This document shows, one piece after another, positions 53,401-62,056 of a DNA stretch of 64,000 nt. The stretch's first letter is position 1; the number at the start of each line of letters is the position of its first letter. The position numbers and the translations under genes were made by a program. The notes beneath the pieces were generated by a model. That model searched no databases and was not told where the DNA came from. It saw nothing but the letters and a program-made list of their open reading frames with translations. Source of the stretch: Pseudomonadota bacterium (GTDB lineage: Bacteria; Pseudomonadota; Gammaproteobacteria; Enterobacterales; Enterobacteriaceae); assembly GCA_018261615.1 (NCBI GenBank), contig JAGTSE010000052.1:1-64000 (forward strand), given 5' to 3'.

Positions 53401-53545
53401 ACAATCCAGGAAAATAGTCGCTGTATTAAACGCGAATAAGGAAGGGGACAAATTTATCGCTGGTGAGAGAGGATTCGGTGGTAAAGCCTGGGGAGCGGTG
53501 AAGATTTACCACACCAGCTCGCCCTGAACGCTGCTTTGATGGTTG

Positions 53546-53869
53546 TCAGGCATGGTGCCGGTAATCGCTGGGAGTGCGATCGAATTCGCGGCGAAACACT
53601 CGCGAAAACGTCTGTTGTGAGACGTAACCTAAATCCATCGCAATATCAAAAATAGGGCGTTGCGTGGTGCGCAGCGCTTCGGCTGCCAGCAATAATCGGC
53701 GCTGGCGAATATAGTCGCCCAGCGTTTGATGCATCACGGTACGGAACATTCTCTGTAGATACCACTTTGAATAACCTGACTTTCTGGCGACTACATCAAT
53801 ATTCATTGGTTGATCGATATGTTCATCAATCCACTCGATAAGCGTCTGAATAATTTGCTGATGGGACAT
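53546..53869 (-). CDS. soxS: superoxide response activator SoxS
   Basis: AraC-family activator of the soxRS regulon (sodA, zwf, fumC, nfo, micF, acrAB). 107 residues as in E. coli: two helix-turn-helix units, VVARKSGYSKWYLQRMFR and DIAMDLGYVSQQTFSRVFRR, and tail EFDRTPSDYRHHA. Its level is set by SoxR at the shared promoter and by fast proteolysis. Confidence 0.98.
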   Translation of the reverse strand: MSHQQIIQTLIEWIDEHIDQPMNIDVVARKSGYSKWYLQRMFRTVMHQTLGDYIRQRRLLLAAEALRTTQRPIFDIAMDLGYVSQQTFSRVFRREFDRTPSDYRHHA

Positions 53870-53911
53870 AAAGCTTCCTCATTTCCCGATTCGTCGTTTT
53901 GTCTGGAAACG

Positions 53912-53942
53912 AGTATAATTCCTCAAGTTAACTTGAGGTAAA
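53912..53942 (-). promoter_or_regulatory. soxS promoter with SoxR operator
   Basis: The perfect 18-bp palindrome CCTCAAGTTAACTTGAGG (53921-53938) lies between minus-strand -35 TTTACC (53942-53937) and -10 TATACT (53917-53912). The spacer is 19 bp, the overlong spacing that MerR-family activators such as SoxR correct by bending. Confidence 0.95.
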
Positions 53943-53950
53943 GGGGTTTT

Positions 53951-54409
53951 ATGGAAAAGAGAATGCCACGTATTAAATCTCTGCTCAGCCCTGGAGAAGT
54001 GGCGAAACGTAGCGGAGTGGCTGTTTCTGCGCTGCACTTTTATGAGAGCAAAGGGCTTATCAAAAGCCTGCGCAACAGCGGCAATCAGCGACGGTATACC
54101 CGCGATGTGCTGCGCTACGTGGCGATCATCAAGATTGCCCAGCGCATTGGTATTCCGCTGTCGACTATTGGCGAAGCATTCGGTGTTTTGCCGGAAGGGC
54201 ACACCCTAAGTAAAAAAGAGTGGAAGCAATTGTCGTCGCAATGGCGGGAAGAGCTGGACCGACGTATTCATACGCTGGTTGCGCTGCGTGATGAGCTGGA
54301 TGGCTGTATCGGCTGCGGTTGTTTGTCGCGCAGTGAATGTCCGCTGCGTAACCCTGGTGATCAGTTGGGGCAGCAGGGCACCGGCGCGCGCTTGCTGGAA
54401 GATGACTGA
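53951..54409 (+). CDS. soxR: redox sensor-activator SoxR
   Basis: MerR-family dimer with a [2Fe-2S] cluster oxidised by redox-cycling drugs, then activating soxS. 152 residues: winged helix SPGEVAKRSGVAVSALHFYE, a long dimerisation helix, cluster cysteines Cys119, Cys122, Cys124 and Cys130 in CIGCGC...SEC. Divergent from soxS; its own promoter overlaps the same operator. Confidence 0.98.
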   Translation: MEKRMPRIKSLLSPGEVAKRSGVAVSALHFYESKGLIKSLRNSGNQRRYTRDVLRYVAIIKIAQRIGIPLSTIGEAFGVLPEGHTLSKKEWKQLSSQWREELDRRIHTLVALRDELDGCIGCGCLSRSECPLRNPGDQLGQQGTGARLLEDD

Positions 54410-54416
54410 AACGTGC

Positions 54417-54554
54417 AAAAAAACTAAAGCGCCCGTTGGGGCGCTTTAGTCGTTTTCCGGTCTTTGTCTTTCTCTCTATCCCGTTCTGTCACAGGAGGGT
54501 TTCCCCCGACATCAGCACTCCTCAAGTATGTTGGAGGTTCCGGATTGTGCTGAC
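54417..54554 (-). ncRNA. sraL: small RNA SraL (RyjA)
   Basis: Minus strand, between soxR and ghxP, overlapping the soxR terminator as in E. coli and Salmonella. Conserved blocks are CCGGAACCTCC, TGTCGGGGGAAACCCTCCTG, GGGATAGAGAGAAAGACAAA and a terminator ACTAAAGCGCCCC-AAC-GGGCGCTTTAGTTTTTTT. Just upstream is CTACACT, a good sigma-S -10, about 6 bp before the expected 5' end. In Salmonella SraL is sigma-S dependent and acts on tig and rho mRNAs. The 5' end is estimated. Confidence 0.88.
54423..54456. terminator. bidirectional terminator of soxR and sraL
   Basis: ACTAAAGCGCCC-GTTG-GGGCGCTTTAGT; plus strand continues CGTTTT (soxR), minus strand continues TTTTTTT (sraL). Confidence 0.88.
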
Positions 54555-54676
54555 ACTTTTAGTGTAGTTCCCTTATGCAAAACTGCTACTTTTTTGCTCA
54601 TTTTCTTTCAAAATATTTCATCCGCCGTTCCGCTGATTTTCTATAGTTAATGCGTCAATCCGCGCAGGAGTAAACC

Positions 54677-54822
54677 ATGCTTACGGTGCATCACCTGAAT
54701 CAATCGCGCTCGCAGCGCATTCTCTGGGCCTTGGAAGAGCTGGGTGTGCCGTACCAGATTGTCCATTTGTTGGCGCGCGGGTGATTGTCCAGGGCGGGCC
54801 GTTTGATTTACCCGACTGCTAA
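54677..54822 (+). pseudogene. glutathione S-transferase gene reduced to its two ends
   Basis: After GCGCAGGAGTAAACC it reads MLTVHHLNQSRSQRILWALE then ELGVPYQIVHL, the thioredoxin-fold start of a bacterial GST, and stops after LLARG. The following bases in another frame give QGGPFDLPDC-stop, a typical GST C-terminus. About 150-170 internal codons are deleted. A gst gene next to soxR occurs in related enterobacteria. Confidence 0.75.
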
Positions 54823-54856
54823 GAATGTTTGTAAGATGTTGTAAAGTTGCGCACTG

Positions 54857-54872
54857 ACGATAACGTTTGCGC
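54857..54872. promoter_or_regulatory. candidate PurR box 1 upstream of ghxP
   Basis: ACGATAACGTTTGCGC matches the PurR consensus ACGCAAACGTTTTCGT at 12 of 16 positions, including the central AACGTTT. Confidence 0.5.
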
Positions 54873-54998
54873 ATCGTCCGCCTGGATCTTCGCCGTGATA
54901 AGCAAAATTTAGCAAAAAGCGGCAAAGTTCAGTTGAAAAGCGCCGTGTAAACGCTGGATAATCGTTTGCCTTTTTTTGACCAACCGTTGTATGCGCGG

Positions 54999-55014
54999 AG
55001 TTAAACGTTTGCTT
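54999..55014. promoter_or_regulatory. candidate PurR box 2 upstream of ghxP
   Basis: AGTTAAACGTTTGCTT matches the PurR consensus at 11 of 16 positions, with AAACGTTT intact, 110 bp before the ghxP start. A third weaker copy (GGATAATCGTTTGCCT) is near 54956. Confidence 0.5.
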
Positions 55015-55123
55015 TTTTGTGGCTCCTTACCACAACGCAGCACAGGGAGATGACGTTTAACCGGCAGTGGACTGTCCCACCACGCAATACAATGCACAAT
55101 AAAATTCTCAGGGGATGTTTTCT

Positions 55124-56473
55124 ATGTCTACGCCTTCTGCGCGTACCAATGGTTCGCTTGACGTACTGTTTAAAATTTCTGCCCGCGGCAGTACCGTTCG
55201 TCAGGAAATCGTTGCCGGTTTAACCACGTTCCTCGCGATGGTCTATTCGGTGATCGTGGTGCCTGGCATGTTGGGTAAAGCAGGTTTCCCGCCTACCGCT
55301 GTTTTCGTCGCCACCTGTCTGGTCGCCGGTGTTGGTTCCATTGTTATGGGGCTGTGGGCAAATCTGCCGCTGGCCATCGGCTGTGCTATCTCTCTGACCG
55401 CGTTCACCGCTTTCAGCCTGGTACTGGGTCAGCACATCAGCGTACCTGTCGCGCTTGGCGCGGTGTTCCTGATGGGTGTGCTGTTCACCATCATCTCCGC
55501 GACCGGCATCCGTAGCTGGATCCTGCGCAACCTGCCGCATGGCGTTGCGCACGGCACCGGCATCGGTATTGGCCTGTTCCTGCTGCTGATTGCCGCAAAC
55601 GGCGTTGGCCTGGTGATCAAAAACCCGCTGGACGGTTTGCCGGTTACGCTGGGACACTTCGCCAGCTTCCCGGTGATCATGTCGTTGATCGGTCTGGCGG
55701 TGATTATCGGTCTGGAAAAACTGAAAGTGCCGGGCGGCATTCTGCTGACCATCATCGGCGTTTCCATCGTTGGCCTGATTTTCGATCCGAGCGTGCATTT
55801 CTCCGGTATTTTCGCCATGCCGTCGCTGAGCGATGACAAAGGCAACTCGCTGATCGGTAGCCTGGATATCGTGGGCGCGCTGAACCCGGTAGTGCTGCCG
55901 AGTGTGCTGGCGCTGGTGATGACGGCGGTGTTTGACGCCACCGGTACTATCCGTGCGGTAGCGGGCCAGGCCAATCTGCTGGATAAAGACGGCCAGATCA
56001 TCGATGGCGGCAAAGCGCTGACCACTGACTCCCTGAGCAGCGTCTTCTCCGGTCTGGTCGGTGCGGCGCCGGCTGCGGTGTATATCGAATCGGCAGCAGG
56101 TACGGCGGCAGGCGGTAAAACCGGTCTGACAGCGATTACCGTTGGCGTACTGTTTCTGTTGATCCTGTTCCTCTCTCCGCTCTCTTATCTGGTTCCGGCG
56201 TATGCCACTGCGCCAGCGTTGATGTACGTGGGTTTGCTGATGCTGAGCAACGTGGCGAAAATTGATTTCGCTGACTTCGTGGATGCGATGTCCGGCCTGA
56301 TCACCGCCGTGTTCATCGTGCTGACCTGTAACATCGTCACCGGCATCATGATCGGTTTCGCCTCGCTGGTGATAGGCCGCGTGGTTTCCGGTGAGTGGCG
56401 CAAGCTGAACATCGGGACTATCGTGATTGCGGTTGCGTTGGTTGCCTTCTATGCAGGCGGCTGGGCAATCTGA
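55124..56473 (+). CDS. ghxP: guanine/hypoxanthine permease GhxP (YjcD)
   Basis: Proton-coupled NCS2/AzgA-type purine importer of the inner membrane. 449 residues from MSTPSARTNG, the E. coli length, with 12-14 membrane helices. Family motifs: GLTTFLAMVYSVIVVPGML, GLWANLPLAIGCAISLTAFTAF (here GLWANLPLA), FDATGTIRAVAGQANLLD and SSVFSGLVGAAPAAVYIES. Candidate PurR boxes upstream suggest purine-responsive repression. A three-codon longer start at 55115 is less likely. Confidence 0.97.
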   Translation: MSTPSARTNGSLDVLFKISARGSTVRQEIVAGLTTFLAMVYSVIVVPGMLGKAGFPPTAVFVATCLVAGVGSIVMGLWANLPLAIGCAISLTAFTAFSLVLGQHISVPVALGAVFLMGVLFTIISATGIRSWILRNLPHGVAHGTGIGIGLFLLLIAANGVGLVIKNPLDGLPVTLGHFASFPVIMSLIGLAVIIGLEKLKVPGGILLTIIGVSIVGLIFDPSVHFSGIFAMPSLSDDKGNSLIGSLDIVGALNPVVLPSVLALVMTAVFDATGTIRAVAGQANLLDKDGQIIDGGKALTTDSLSSVFSGLVGAAPAAVYIESAAGTAAGGKTGLTAITVGVLFLLILFLSPLSYLVPAYATAPALMYVGLLMLSNVAKIDFADFVDAMSGLITAVFIVLTCNIVTGIMIGFASLVIGRVVSGEWRKLNIGTIVIAVALVAFYAGGWAI

Positions 56474-56490
56474 ACCACAAACAGTTACAT

Positions 56491-56519
56491 AATGGGCGAC
56501 TCCGGTCGCCCATTTTTTT
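56491..56519 (+). terminator. ghxP terminator
   Basis: AATGGGCGAC-TCCG-GTCGCCCATT followed by TTTTT. Confidence 0.92.
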
Positions 56520-56608
56520 GCCCACAGCCCGGTTTCTTTGCGTTAAGCTGAATGCTCTGGACTCAAGGTCTGAGACCGCTATAACAAAACATTGCAAACA
56601 GGGAACGC

Positions 56609-58255
56609 ATGGAAATATTTTTTACCATTCTTATCATGACGCTCGTGGTGTCGCTCTCGGGCGTCGTCACGCGTGTGCTGCCTTTTCAAATCCCGCTGCC
56701 GTTGATGCAAATCGCCATCGGTGCACTGCTGGCCTTTCCCACGTTTGGCCTGCACGTCGAGTTCGATCCGGAACTGTTTCTGGTGTTGTTTATCCCGCCG
56801 CTGTTGTTTGCTGACGGCTGGAAAACGCCGACGCGCGAGTTTCTCGAGCATGGCCGCGAAATCTTCGGCCTTGCGCTGGCGCTGGTGGTGATCACCGTGG
56901 TCGGGATCGGCTTCTTAATCTACTGGCTGGTGCCAGGCATTCCGCTGGTGCCCGCTTTCGCGCTGGCGGCGGTGCTGTCGCCGACTGATGCGGTGGCGCT
57001 CTCCGGCATTGTTGGTGAAGGGCGCATTCCGAAAAAAATCATGGGTATTTTGCAGGGCGAAGCGTTGATGAACGACGCTTCCGGCCTGGTATCACTGAAA
57101 TTCGCCGTCGCCGTGGCGATGGGCACGATGGTCTTTACCGTCGGCGGCGCCACGGTCGAATTTATGAAAGTGGCGATTGGCGGCCTGCTGGCTGGCTTTG
57201 TGGTGAGCTGGCTGTATGGCCGTTCGCTGCGCTTTCTCAGCCGCTGGGGCGGTGATGAACCGGCCACGCAGATCGTGCTGCTGTTCCTGCTGCCGTTTGC
57301 TTCTTATCTGATTGCGGAACATATCGGCGTCTCCGGCATCCTGGCCGCCGTTGCGGCGGGGATGACTATCACCCGTTCCGGGGTTATGCGCACCGCGCCG
57401 TTGGCGATGCGTCTGCGTGCTAACAGTACCTGGGCGATGCTGGAATTTGTCTTTAACGGCATGGTGTTCTTGCTGTTAGGCTTGCAACTGCCGGGGATCC
57501 TGACATCCTCACTGGCGGCGGCGGAAGCCGATCCGAATGTCGAAACCTGGATACTGTTCACCGATATCGTGCTGATCTATGCCGCGCTGATGCTGGTGCG
57601 TTTCGGCTGGCTGTGGACGATGAAGAGATTCAGCCTGCGTTTCTTACATAAAAAGCCGATGCAGTTCGCCTCCTGGAGCGATCGCGAACTACTGATCGCC
57701 ACCTTTGCTGGTGTTCGCGGGGCCATCACGCTGGCCGGTGTGCTCTCCATTCCATTGCTGCTGCCCGGCGGCGATGTCTTCCCGGCGCGTTACGAGCTGG
57801 TATTTCTTTCCGCTGGGGTGATCCTTTTCTCGCTGTTCGTTGGCGTCATCGCGTTGCCGTCGCTGTTGCAGCATATTGAAGTGCGCGACCACGCTCAGCA
57901 GTACAAAGAGGAGCGGATGGCGCGGGCGGTGACTGCCGATGTAGCGATTGTCACGATCCAGAAAATGGAAGAGCGTCTGGCGGCGGATAGCGAAGAGAAT
58001 ATCGATGATCAGTTGCTGACGGAGGTTAGCTCGCGGGTGATTGGTAATCTGCGACGCCGCGCAGATGGGCGCAACAACATCGAAAGCTCACTGCAGGAAG
58101 AGAACCTGGAGCGCCGTTTCCGTCTGGCGGCGCTGCGCTCTGAACGCGCCGAGCTTTACCATCTGCGCGCCACCCGGCAGATCAGCAACGAGACACTGCA
58201 AAAACTGCTGCACGACCTCGATTTGCTGGAAGCGTTGCTACTGGAAAATAAATGA
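56609..58255 (+). CDS. yjcE: sodium/proton antiporter-family protein YjcE
   Basis: CPA1-family (NhaP/NHE-like) exchanger, 548 residues, one less than E. coli YjcE. About 12 membrane helices with the ion-site motifs PTDAVALSGIVGEGRIPK and MNDASGLV, and FAGVRGAITLAGVLS (the conserved Arg of NHE proteins). A hydrophilic C-terminal helical tail of about 130 residues ends LDLLEALLLENK. Physiological ion not settled in E. coli. Confidence 0.95.
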   Translation: MEIFFTILIMTLVVSLSGVVTRVLPFQIPLPLMQIAIGALLAFPTFGLHVEFDPELFLVLFIPPLLFADGWKTPTREFLEHGREIFGLALALVVITVVGIGFLIYWLVPGIPLVPAFALAAVLSPTDAVALSGIVGEGRIPKKIMGILQGEALMNDASGLVSLKFAVAVAMGTMVFTVGGATVEFMKVAIGGLLAGFVVSWLYGRSLRFLSRWGGDEPATQIVLLFLLPFASYLIAEHIGVSGILAAVAAGMTITRSGVMRTAPLAMRLRANSTWAMLEFVFNGMVFLLLGLQLPGILTSSLAAAEADPNVETWILFTDIVLIYAALMLVRFGWLWTMKRFSLRFLHKKPMQFASWSDRELLIATFAGVRGAITLAGVLSIPLLLPGGDVFPARYELVFLSAGVILFSLFVGVIALPSLLQHIEVRDHAQQYKEERMARAVTADVAIVTIQKMEERLAADSEENIDDQLLTEVSSRVIGNLRRRADGRNNIESSLQEENLERRFRLAALRSERAELYHLRATRQISNETLQKLLHDLDLLEALLLENK

Positions 58256-58264
58256 TCACCTTCC

Positions 58265-58288
58265 GGGGCGGGCTTCTCGCCCCTTTTC
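58265..58288 (+). terminator. yjcE terminator
   Basis: GGGGCG-GGCTTCT-CGCCCC followed by TTTTCC. Confidence 0.75.
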
Positions 58289-58370
58289 CTCGCGGCATAA
58301 CAATCTAAAATTCTGATAACATCCGAACATGCTCTGTGCAGGATGAGATTTTACATTTCAGGGAATTACC

Positions 58371-58435
58371 ATGAGTGCAAAAACGGCATCGCTAGAAGGC
58401 CGGACCCGACAGCACTGGGATCAACTCTCCAGCCA
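58371..58435 (+). pseudogene. truncated gene start after yjcE
   Basis: ATG at 58371 follows CAGGGAATTACC and reads MSAKTASLEGRTRQHWDQLS before running into the antisense of the next open frame. A good ribosome site with a short unrelated continuation suggests a gene start cut off by rearrangement. Family not recognised. Confidence 0.35.
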
Positions 58436-58708
58436 CGAGCTGCGGCTTTCCGCTTCATGCCGTATTTCGCTCATCGTAGCCCGCATATTGTCCAGACACT
58501 CAGACGCCGGTTCCCCAGCCTTCCCCAATGACGCTTCAGCCTGCACATAATAGCGCTCTGCTTGTTCGGTGGTGAAATGCGTTATGCCGGGAATGCTGCA
58601 TATCAGGGATGTCCCAAAACGCTGCTGCAAGTCATCAGGATACTTTTCGATCACGTCGGTAGCCTTCAGCACATTCTTCGGGTCTTTAACAAGCGCCGCA
58701 CTATTCAT
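58421..58708 (-). CDS. hypothetical protein, possibly a fragment
   Basis: 95 residues, MNSAALVKDPKNVLKATDVI to MSEIRHEAESRSSWLES, hydrophilic, two Cys, predicted mostly helical, no signal peptide and no recognised family. The last residues overlap the antisense of the truncated start at 58371, so the natural C-terminus may be lost. Ribosome-binding sequence is poor. E. coli synteny (actP-yjcH-acs after yjcE) is broken here. Confidence 0.35.
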   Translation of the reverse strand: MNSAALVKDPKNVLKATDVIEKYPDDLQQRFGTSLICSIPGITHFTTEQAERYYVQAEASLGKAGEPASECLDNMRATMSEIRHEAESRSSWLES

Positions 58709-58870
58709 TCAGGTATGTAATTTATTCGTCGGTGGGGGTTATCAAGTCGGGCCCCTCGTTTCTTGAATTTCCTACTGTACGTGAAACTGTATGCCAGCTA
58801 AACATATTGTCTGAATAGCGCCCTCGGCCGCAATCTCTTTAGCGGAATCCTCGTCAGTGCTTTGATTTAG

Positions 58871-58978
58871 TCTGCGGCAGCGGATACCCGCGTGCGCGAT
58901 GTGGAAGTGCGTATTCTGACGGCAGGATTTCCGCAGGTGAATTTGCAAGGTCCGTGGGTGCCGGGCAACGCCGCCTGA
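58871..58978 (+). pseudogene. 3' remnant of an unknown gene
   Basis: Open frame without a start reads ADTRVRDVEVRILTAGFPQV NLQGPWVPGNAA-stop (in two parts), with codon use like a core gene, preceded by a TAG in frame. It looks like the last 35 codons of a lost gene and ends 14 bp before the convergent LysR gene. 58709-58870 shows nothing clear. Confidence 0.4.
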
Positions 58979-58992
58979 GCAATGCCGGAACG

Positions 58993-59907
58993 CTACGCTT
59001 TCCCCGCAGGCAATGATGAAGCACCTGACTCAAGCCAGAATTCTTCACAACAGCTTAACCACGCTTGCGCACTATGGGAAAGATAGACGCCTTCGCGCCA
59101 AATCATCCCCAGTTGCCAGCGTAAATCGCTTTGCAAAGGAAGCCAGCGCAGGGTTTGTTTATCCAGCCGCTGACAAATCGGTTCCGGCAGAATGGCTATG
59201 CCGACACCTGCCTGCACCATCGCTGCCAGAAAATCCCACTGCCCGCTCCGCACGGCGATACGTGGATTCACGCCGTGCTGATTAAACAGCTGCATCAACT
59301 GACGGCTGAGGGCAAAATCTTCGTTGTAGATAAGCAAAGGATGCTCGCCTAACTCTTCCGGCGTGACCGATTCGTGTTTCAGCCAGTCGTCGGAGCGCGG
59401 CACCAGCACACACATTGGGTAGCTGAACAGCGGCATCGTCGCTAAACCGCTGTCTTCTTCTACCGGCAGCGCGGTCATCGCCAGATCCAGTTCGCTATTG
59501 CTTACCGCATGCTGCACCGTCAGGCCACCAAATTCGGCAATTTTCAGTTCGACGCCGGGATAACGCTGACGAAACAAGCTGATCGGCCCGGCCATCAGCA
59601 TGCCCACCATAGGTGGAATGCCGAGGCGCAACAGGCCTTTGTTCAGATTGTTGATATCGCCAAGCTCCGCTTCCAGCTGTTGGAATTCGGCGAGGATCGC
59701 CATGCCGCGTTCAAACACCACATGGCCGGTATCGGTCAGCAGTAATTTGCGGCCATCGCGAATCAACAACGTGCAGTTGAGTTCATCCTCAAGATTTTTC
59801 AGCATCTTGCTAATGGTCGGTTGGGTGACGAACAGGCGCTCCGCCGCACGGGTGAAACTTTGCTGGCGTACCACCTCGACAAAATAGCGCAGCGTTCTGA
59901 TGTCCAT
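58993..59907 (-). CDS. LysR-family transcriptional regulator
   Basis: 304 residues: helix-turn-helix MDIRTLRYFVEVVRQQSFTR with AAERLFVTQPTISKMLKNLE, and a PBP2-type sensor domain (LLRLGIPPMVGMLMAGPISL, GVGIAILPEPICQ). The N-terminal half resembles the CidR/YwbI group that controls lrgA/lrgB-type holin-like genes, but no such genes are adjacent, and its former neighbour may be among the remnants at 58371-58978. Start 59907 after a short leader. Confidence 0.9.
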   Translation of the reverse strand: MDIRTLRYFVEVVRQQSFTRAAERLFVTQPTISKMLKNLEDELNCTLLIRDGRKLLLTDTGHVVFERGMAILAEFQQLEAELGDINNLNKGLLRLGIPPMVGMLMAGPISLFRQRYPGVELKIAEFGGLTVQHAVSNSELDLAMTALPVEEDSGLATMPLFSYPMCVLVPRSDDWLKHESVTPEELGEHPLLIYNEDFALSRQLMQLFNQHGVNPRIAVRSGQWDFLAAMVQAGVGIAILPEPICQRLDKQTLRWLPLQSDLRWQLGMIWREGVYLSHSAQAWLSCCEEFWLESGASSLPAGKA

Positions 59908-60052
59908 AATGATTCCCTGGAACTCTATGTGCGATGAGTTTAATTCATTTCAGCAACGTAAGGGCGCTCTCTGTACTGGCCGTGCACTGAATTTAATCAC
60001 GAGACGCAGGGAATAAATGGTTTCTGGCTCTGTCATGAAACTGCAAAACAAA

Positions 60053-60083
60053 GGCCTTATTGCCAGCAACCAGCAATAAGGCC
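60053..60083 (-). terminator. terminator of the alcohol dehydrogenase gene
   Basis: Minus-strand GGCCTTATTGC-TGGTTGCTG-GCAATAAGGCC followed by TTTGTTTT. Confidence 0.85.
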
Positions 60084-60109
60084 TCTTCGTATCCTGCAAT
60101 GGTGTTTAT

Positions 60110-61276
60110 TTATAGCGCGACTTCACCTTCGTAAGCCTGACGATAAAGCTCAATGACCTGCTCTTTCGTCGCTTTTCTTGGGTTAGTTAACTGGCAAACA
60201 TCTTTTTTGGCGTTTTCCGCCATAATGGCAAAGTCTTCAGGTTTTACCCCCAGGCTTTTCAGATCGGCTGGAATGCCGACTTGTTTGCTCAGACGACGAA
60301 TGGCGGCAATCGCTTTCACTGCCGCTTCATCGGTCGACAGTCCGGCGACTTTTTCACCCATGGCTTCTGCAATATCACGGAAGCGATTAAGGTTGCCAAT
60401 AAGGTTAAAAGACTCAACATAAGGCAGGAGAATAGCATTACACACGCCATGAGGAAGGTTATAGAATCCGCCCAACTGGTGCGCCATTGCATGTACATAG
60501 CCCAGAGAAGCGTTGTTAAACGCGATCCCGGCGAGATATTGAGCATAGGCCATGTTGTCCCTTGCCGTCATATATTCACCGTTCGCTACTGCCTTGGGCA
60601 GGTATCGCGTAATCATCTTAATGGCTTGTAATGCGGCGGCATCTGTTAGCGGATTAGCCATGGTCGACACATAGGCTTCGATGGCGTGTGTCAGCGCATC
60701 CATGCCGGTTGCTGCGGTAAGGGAAGGTGGCATTCCGACCATTAATACTGGGTCGTTGATGGAGATCTGAGGTGTTACGCGCCAGTCCACGATCGCCATT
60801 TTCACCTTGCGTTCTGTATCCGTAATAATACAGAAACGGGTAATTTCGGAGGCGGTTCCTGCGGTGGTATTAATAGCCATCAACGGAATCATATCGTTGC
60901 TGGATTTATCCACTCCTTCGTAATCGCGAATATTTCCGCCGTTTGCCGCAACCAGCCCAATGCCTTTTGCGCAGTCATGGGATGAACCGCCACCGAGTGA
61001 AACAATCCCATTACAGCCGTGCTCACGATAGCACTCAATGCCTGCTGCTACATTTTTATCCGTAGGGTTTGGCTCTGCACCACCAAATATATGTACATCG
61101 ATACCGGCTTGCTGGTAAATTTTCGCAACATTATCCGCCATGCCATTTTTTGCCAGAAATGCGTCCGTAACAATAAGTATTTTTTTCACATTTAACGTTT
61201 TTGCCAAAGTACCAGCTTCCTGAACACTACCTTCACCAAATACATTTCGTGTTGGTAGGAAATAATATGTCGACAT
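60110..61276 (-). CDS. iron-containing (group III) alcohol dehydrogenase
   Basis: 388 residues, NAD-dependent. N-terminal Rossmann-like half with EPNPTDKNV and SLGGGSSHDCAKGIGL, then NTTAGTASEITRF, and metal ligands in GMDALTHAIEAY, YVHAMAHQLGG and LPHGVCNAILLP. Similar to E. coli YiaY, DhaT 1,3-propanediol dehydrogenase and bacillar methanol dehydrogenase; the substrate cannot be decided. A long (780 bp) leader separates it from the divergent c-di-GMP gene. Confidence 0.9.
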   Translation of the reverse strand: MSTYYFLPTRNVFGEGSVQEAGTLAKTLNVKKILIVTDAFLAKNGMADNVAKIYQQAGIDVHIFGGAEPNPTDKNVAAGIECYREHGCNGIVSLGGGSSHDCAKGIGLVAANGGNIRDYEGVDKSSNDMIPLMAINTTAGTASEITRFCIITDTERKVKMAIVDWRVTPQISINDPVLMVGMPPSLTAATGMDALTHAIEAYVSTMANPLTDAAALQAIKMITRYLPKAVANGEYMTARDNMAYAQYLAGIAFNNASLGYVHAMAHQLGGFYNLPHGVCNAILLPYVESFNLIGNLNRFRDIAEAMGEKVAGLSTDEAAVKAIAAIRRLSKQVGIPADLKSLGVKPEDFAIMAENAKKDVCQLTNPRKATKEQVIELYRQAYEGEVAL

Positions 61277-62056
61277 TGCTCATCCTCTGTTCATAAAGGT
61301 GATTGTTAAATGCTTTTAAACTCCGGACAAAGTATCAACAAATCAGGATAACGATACTCTGGTGATGCGAATAAAAGCGCTGACTGAGTGTGTTGGGCAA
61401 TGTTAAAGAAAAACTGAGTGGGAACAGTGAACAACCTCACAAAAATAGTGGTTTTTAACAGAAATAATCAATTATATTTACATGTTGACTTTCTAATTAT
61501 CACCTGTGTTGTTCATTTGTTATAAATGAAATATGAACATCGTTGTACAGCCTGTGGGTGATAGCTCTTCACATGCATCTGATTACGTCTTATGGCGTGG
61601 GGGAGATGCAATCCGCAACAGCTTTATCGTCGTCACTATCACTTCCTGTAATCACGTTGCGGCTGATGCAAAGGCGTGCGTCAGACCTGTCGGCAGGAGG
61701 ATGCTATGATTGAAGTTGTTCTCTCACCCGTTTGCTCCTGCCTGTTGAAGGTGGGCGAAAACGTGGTCGATAGTATGTAAGCCAGTGCGTATGTGTCTTT
61801 TTCTATCACGAAGAGTGAAAAGCGCCAGTGCTGCGCTATTTAACCTAAACGGAATTGATCGTAACGGAATGACGTTTTACAGATTACATGATGTTATGCA
61901 TTGAATGGGGTAAATCGATTCTGTTATTTTTCTGAGACAAAAGATTGTTAACTGCCAATGTCCGGATTGAGTTTGAACATTTATGGGTTGGCGGTTGAAA
62001 TAGTAATTACACGCTGAGGGTAAATCATAGTTTTTATTGGTCGTGGCGAGGGCATT
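61277..62056. other. long divergent intergenic region with a possible leader peptide
   Basis: No standard gene is seen. At 61706-61780 an ORF of 24 codons (MIEVVLSPVCSCLLKVGENV VDSM) follows a perfect AGGAGG with a 5-base spacer, itself inside a small CCTG-TCG-GCAGG stem. It could be a leader peptide or the cut-off start of a lost gene. The rest is AT-rich promoter-type sequence for 60110-61276 and 62057. Confidence 0.45.
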
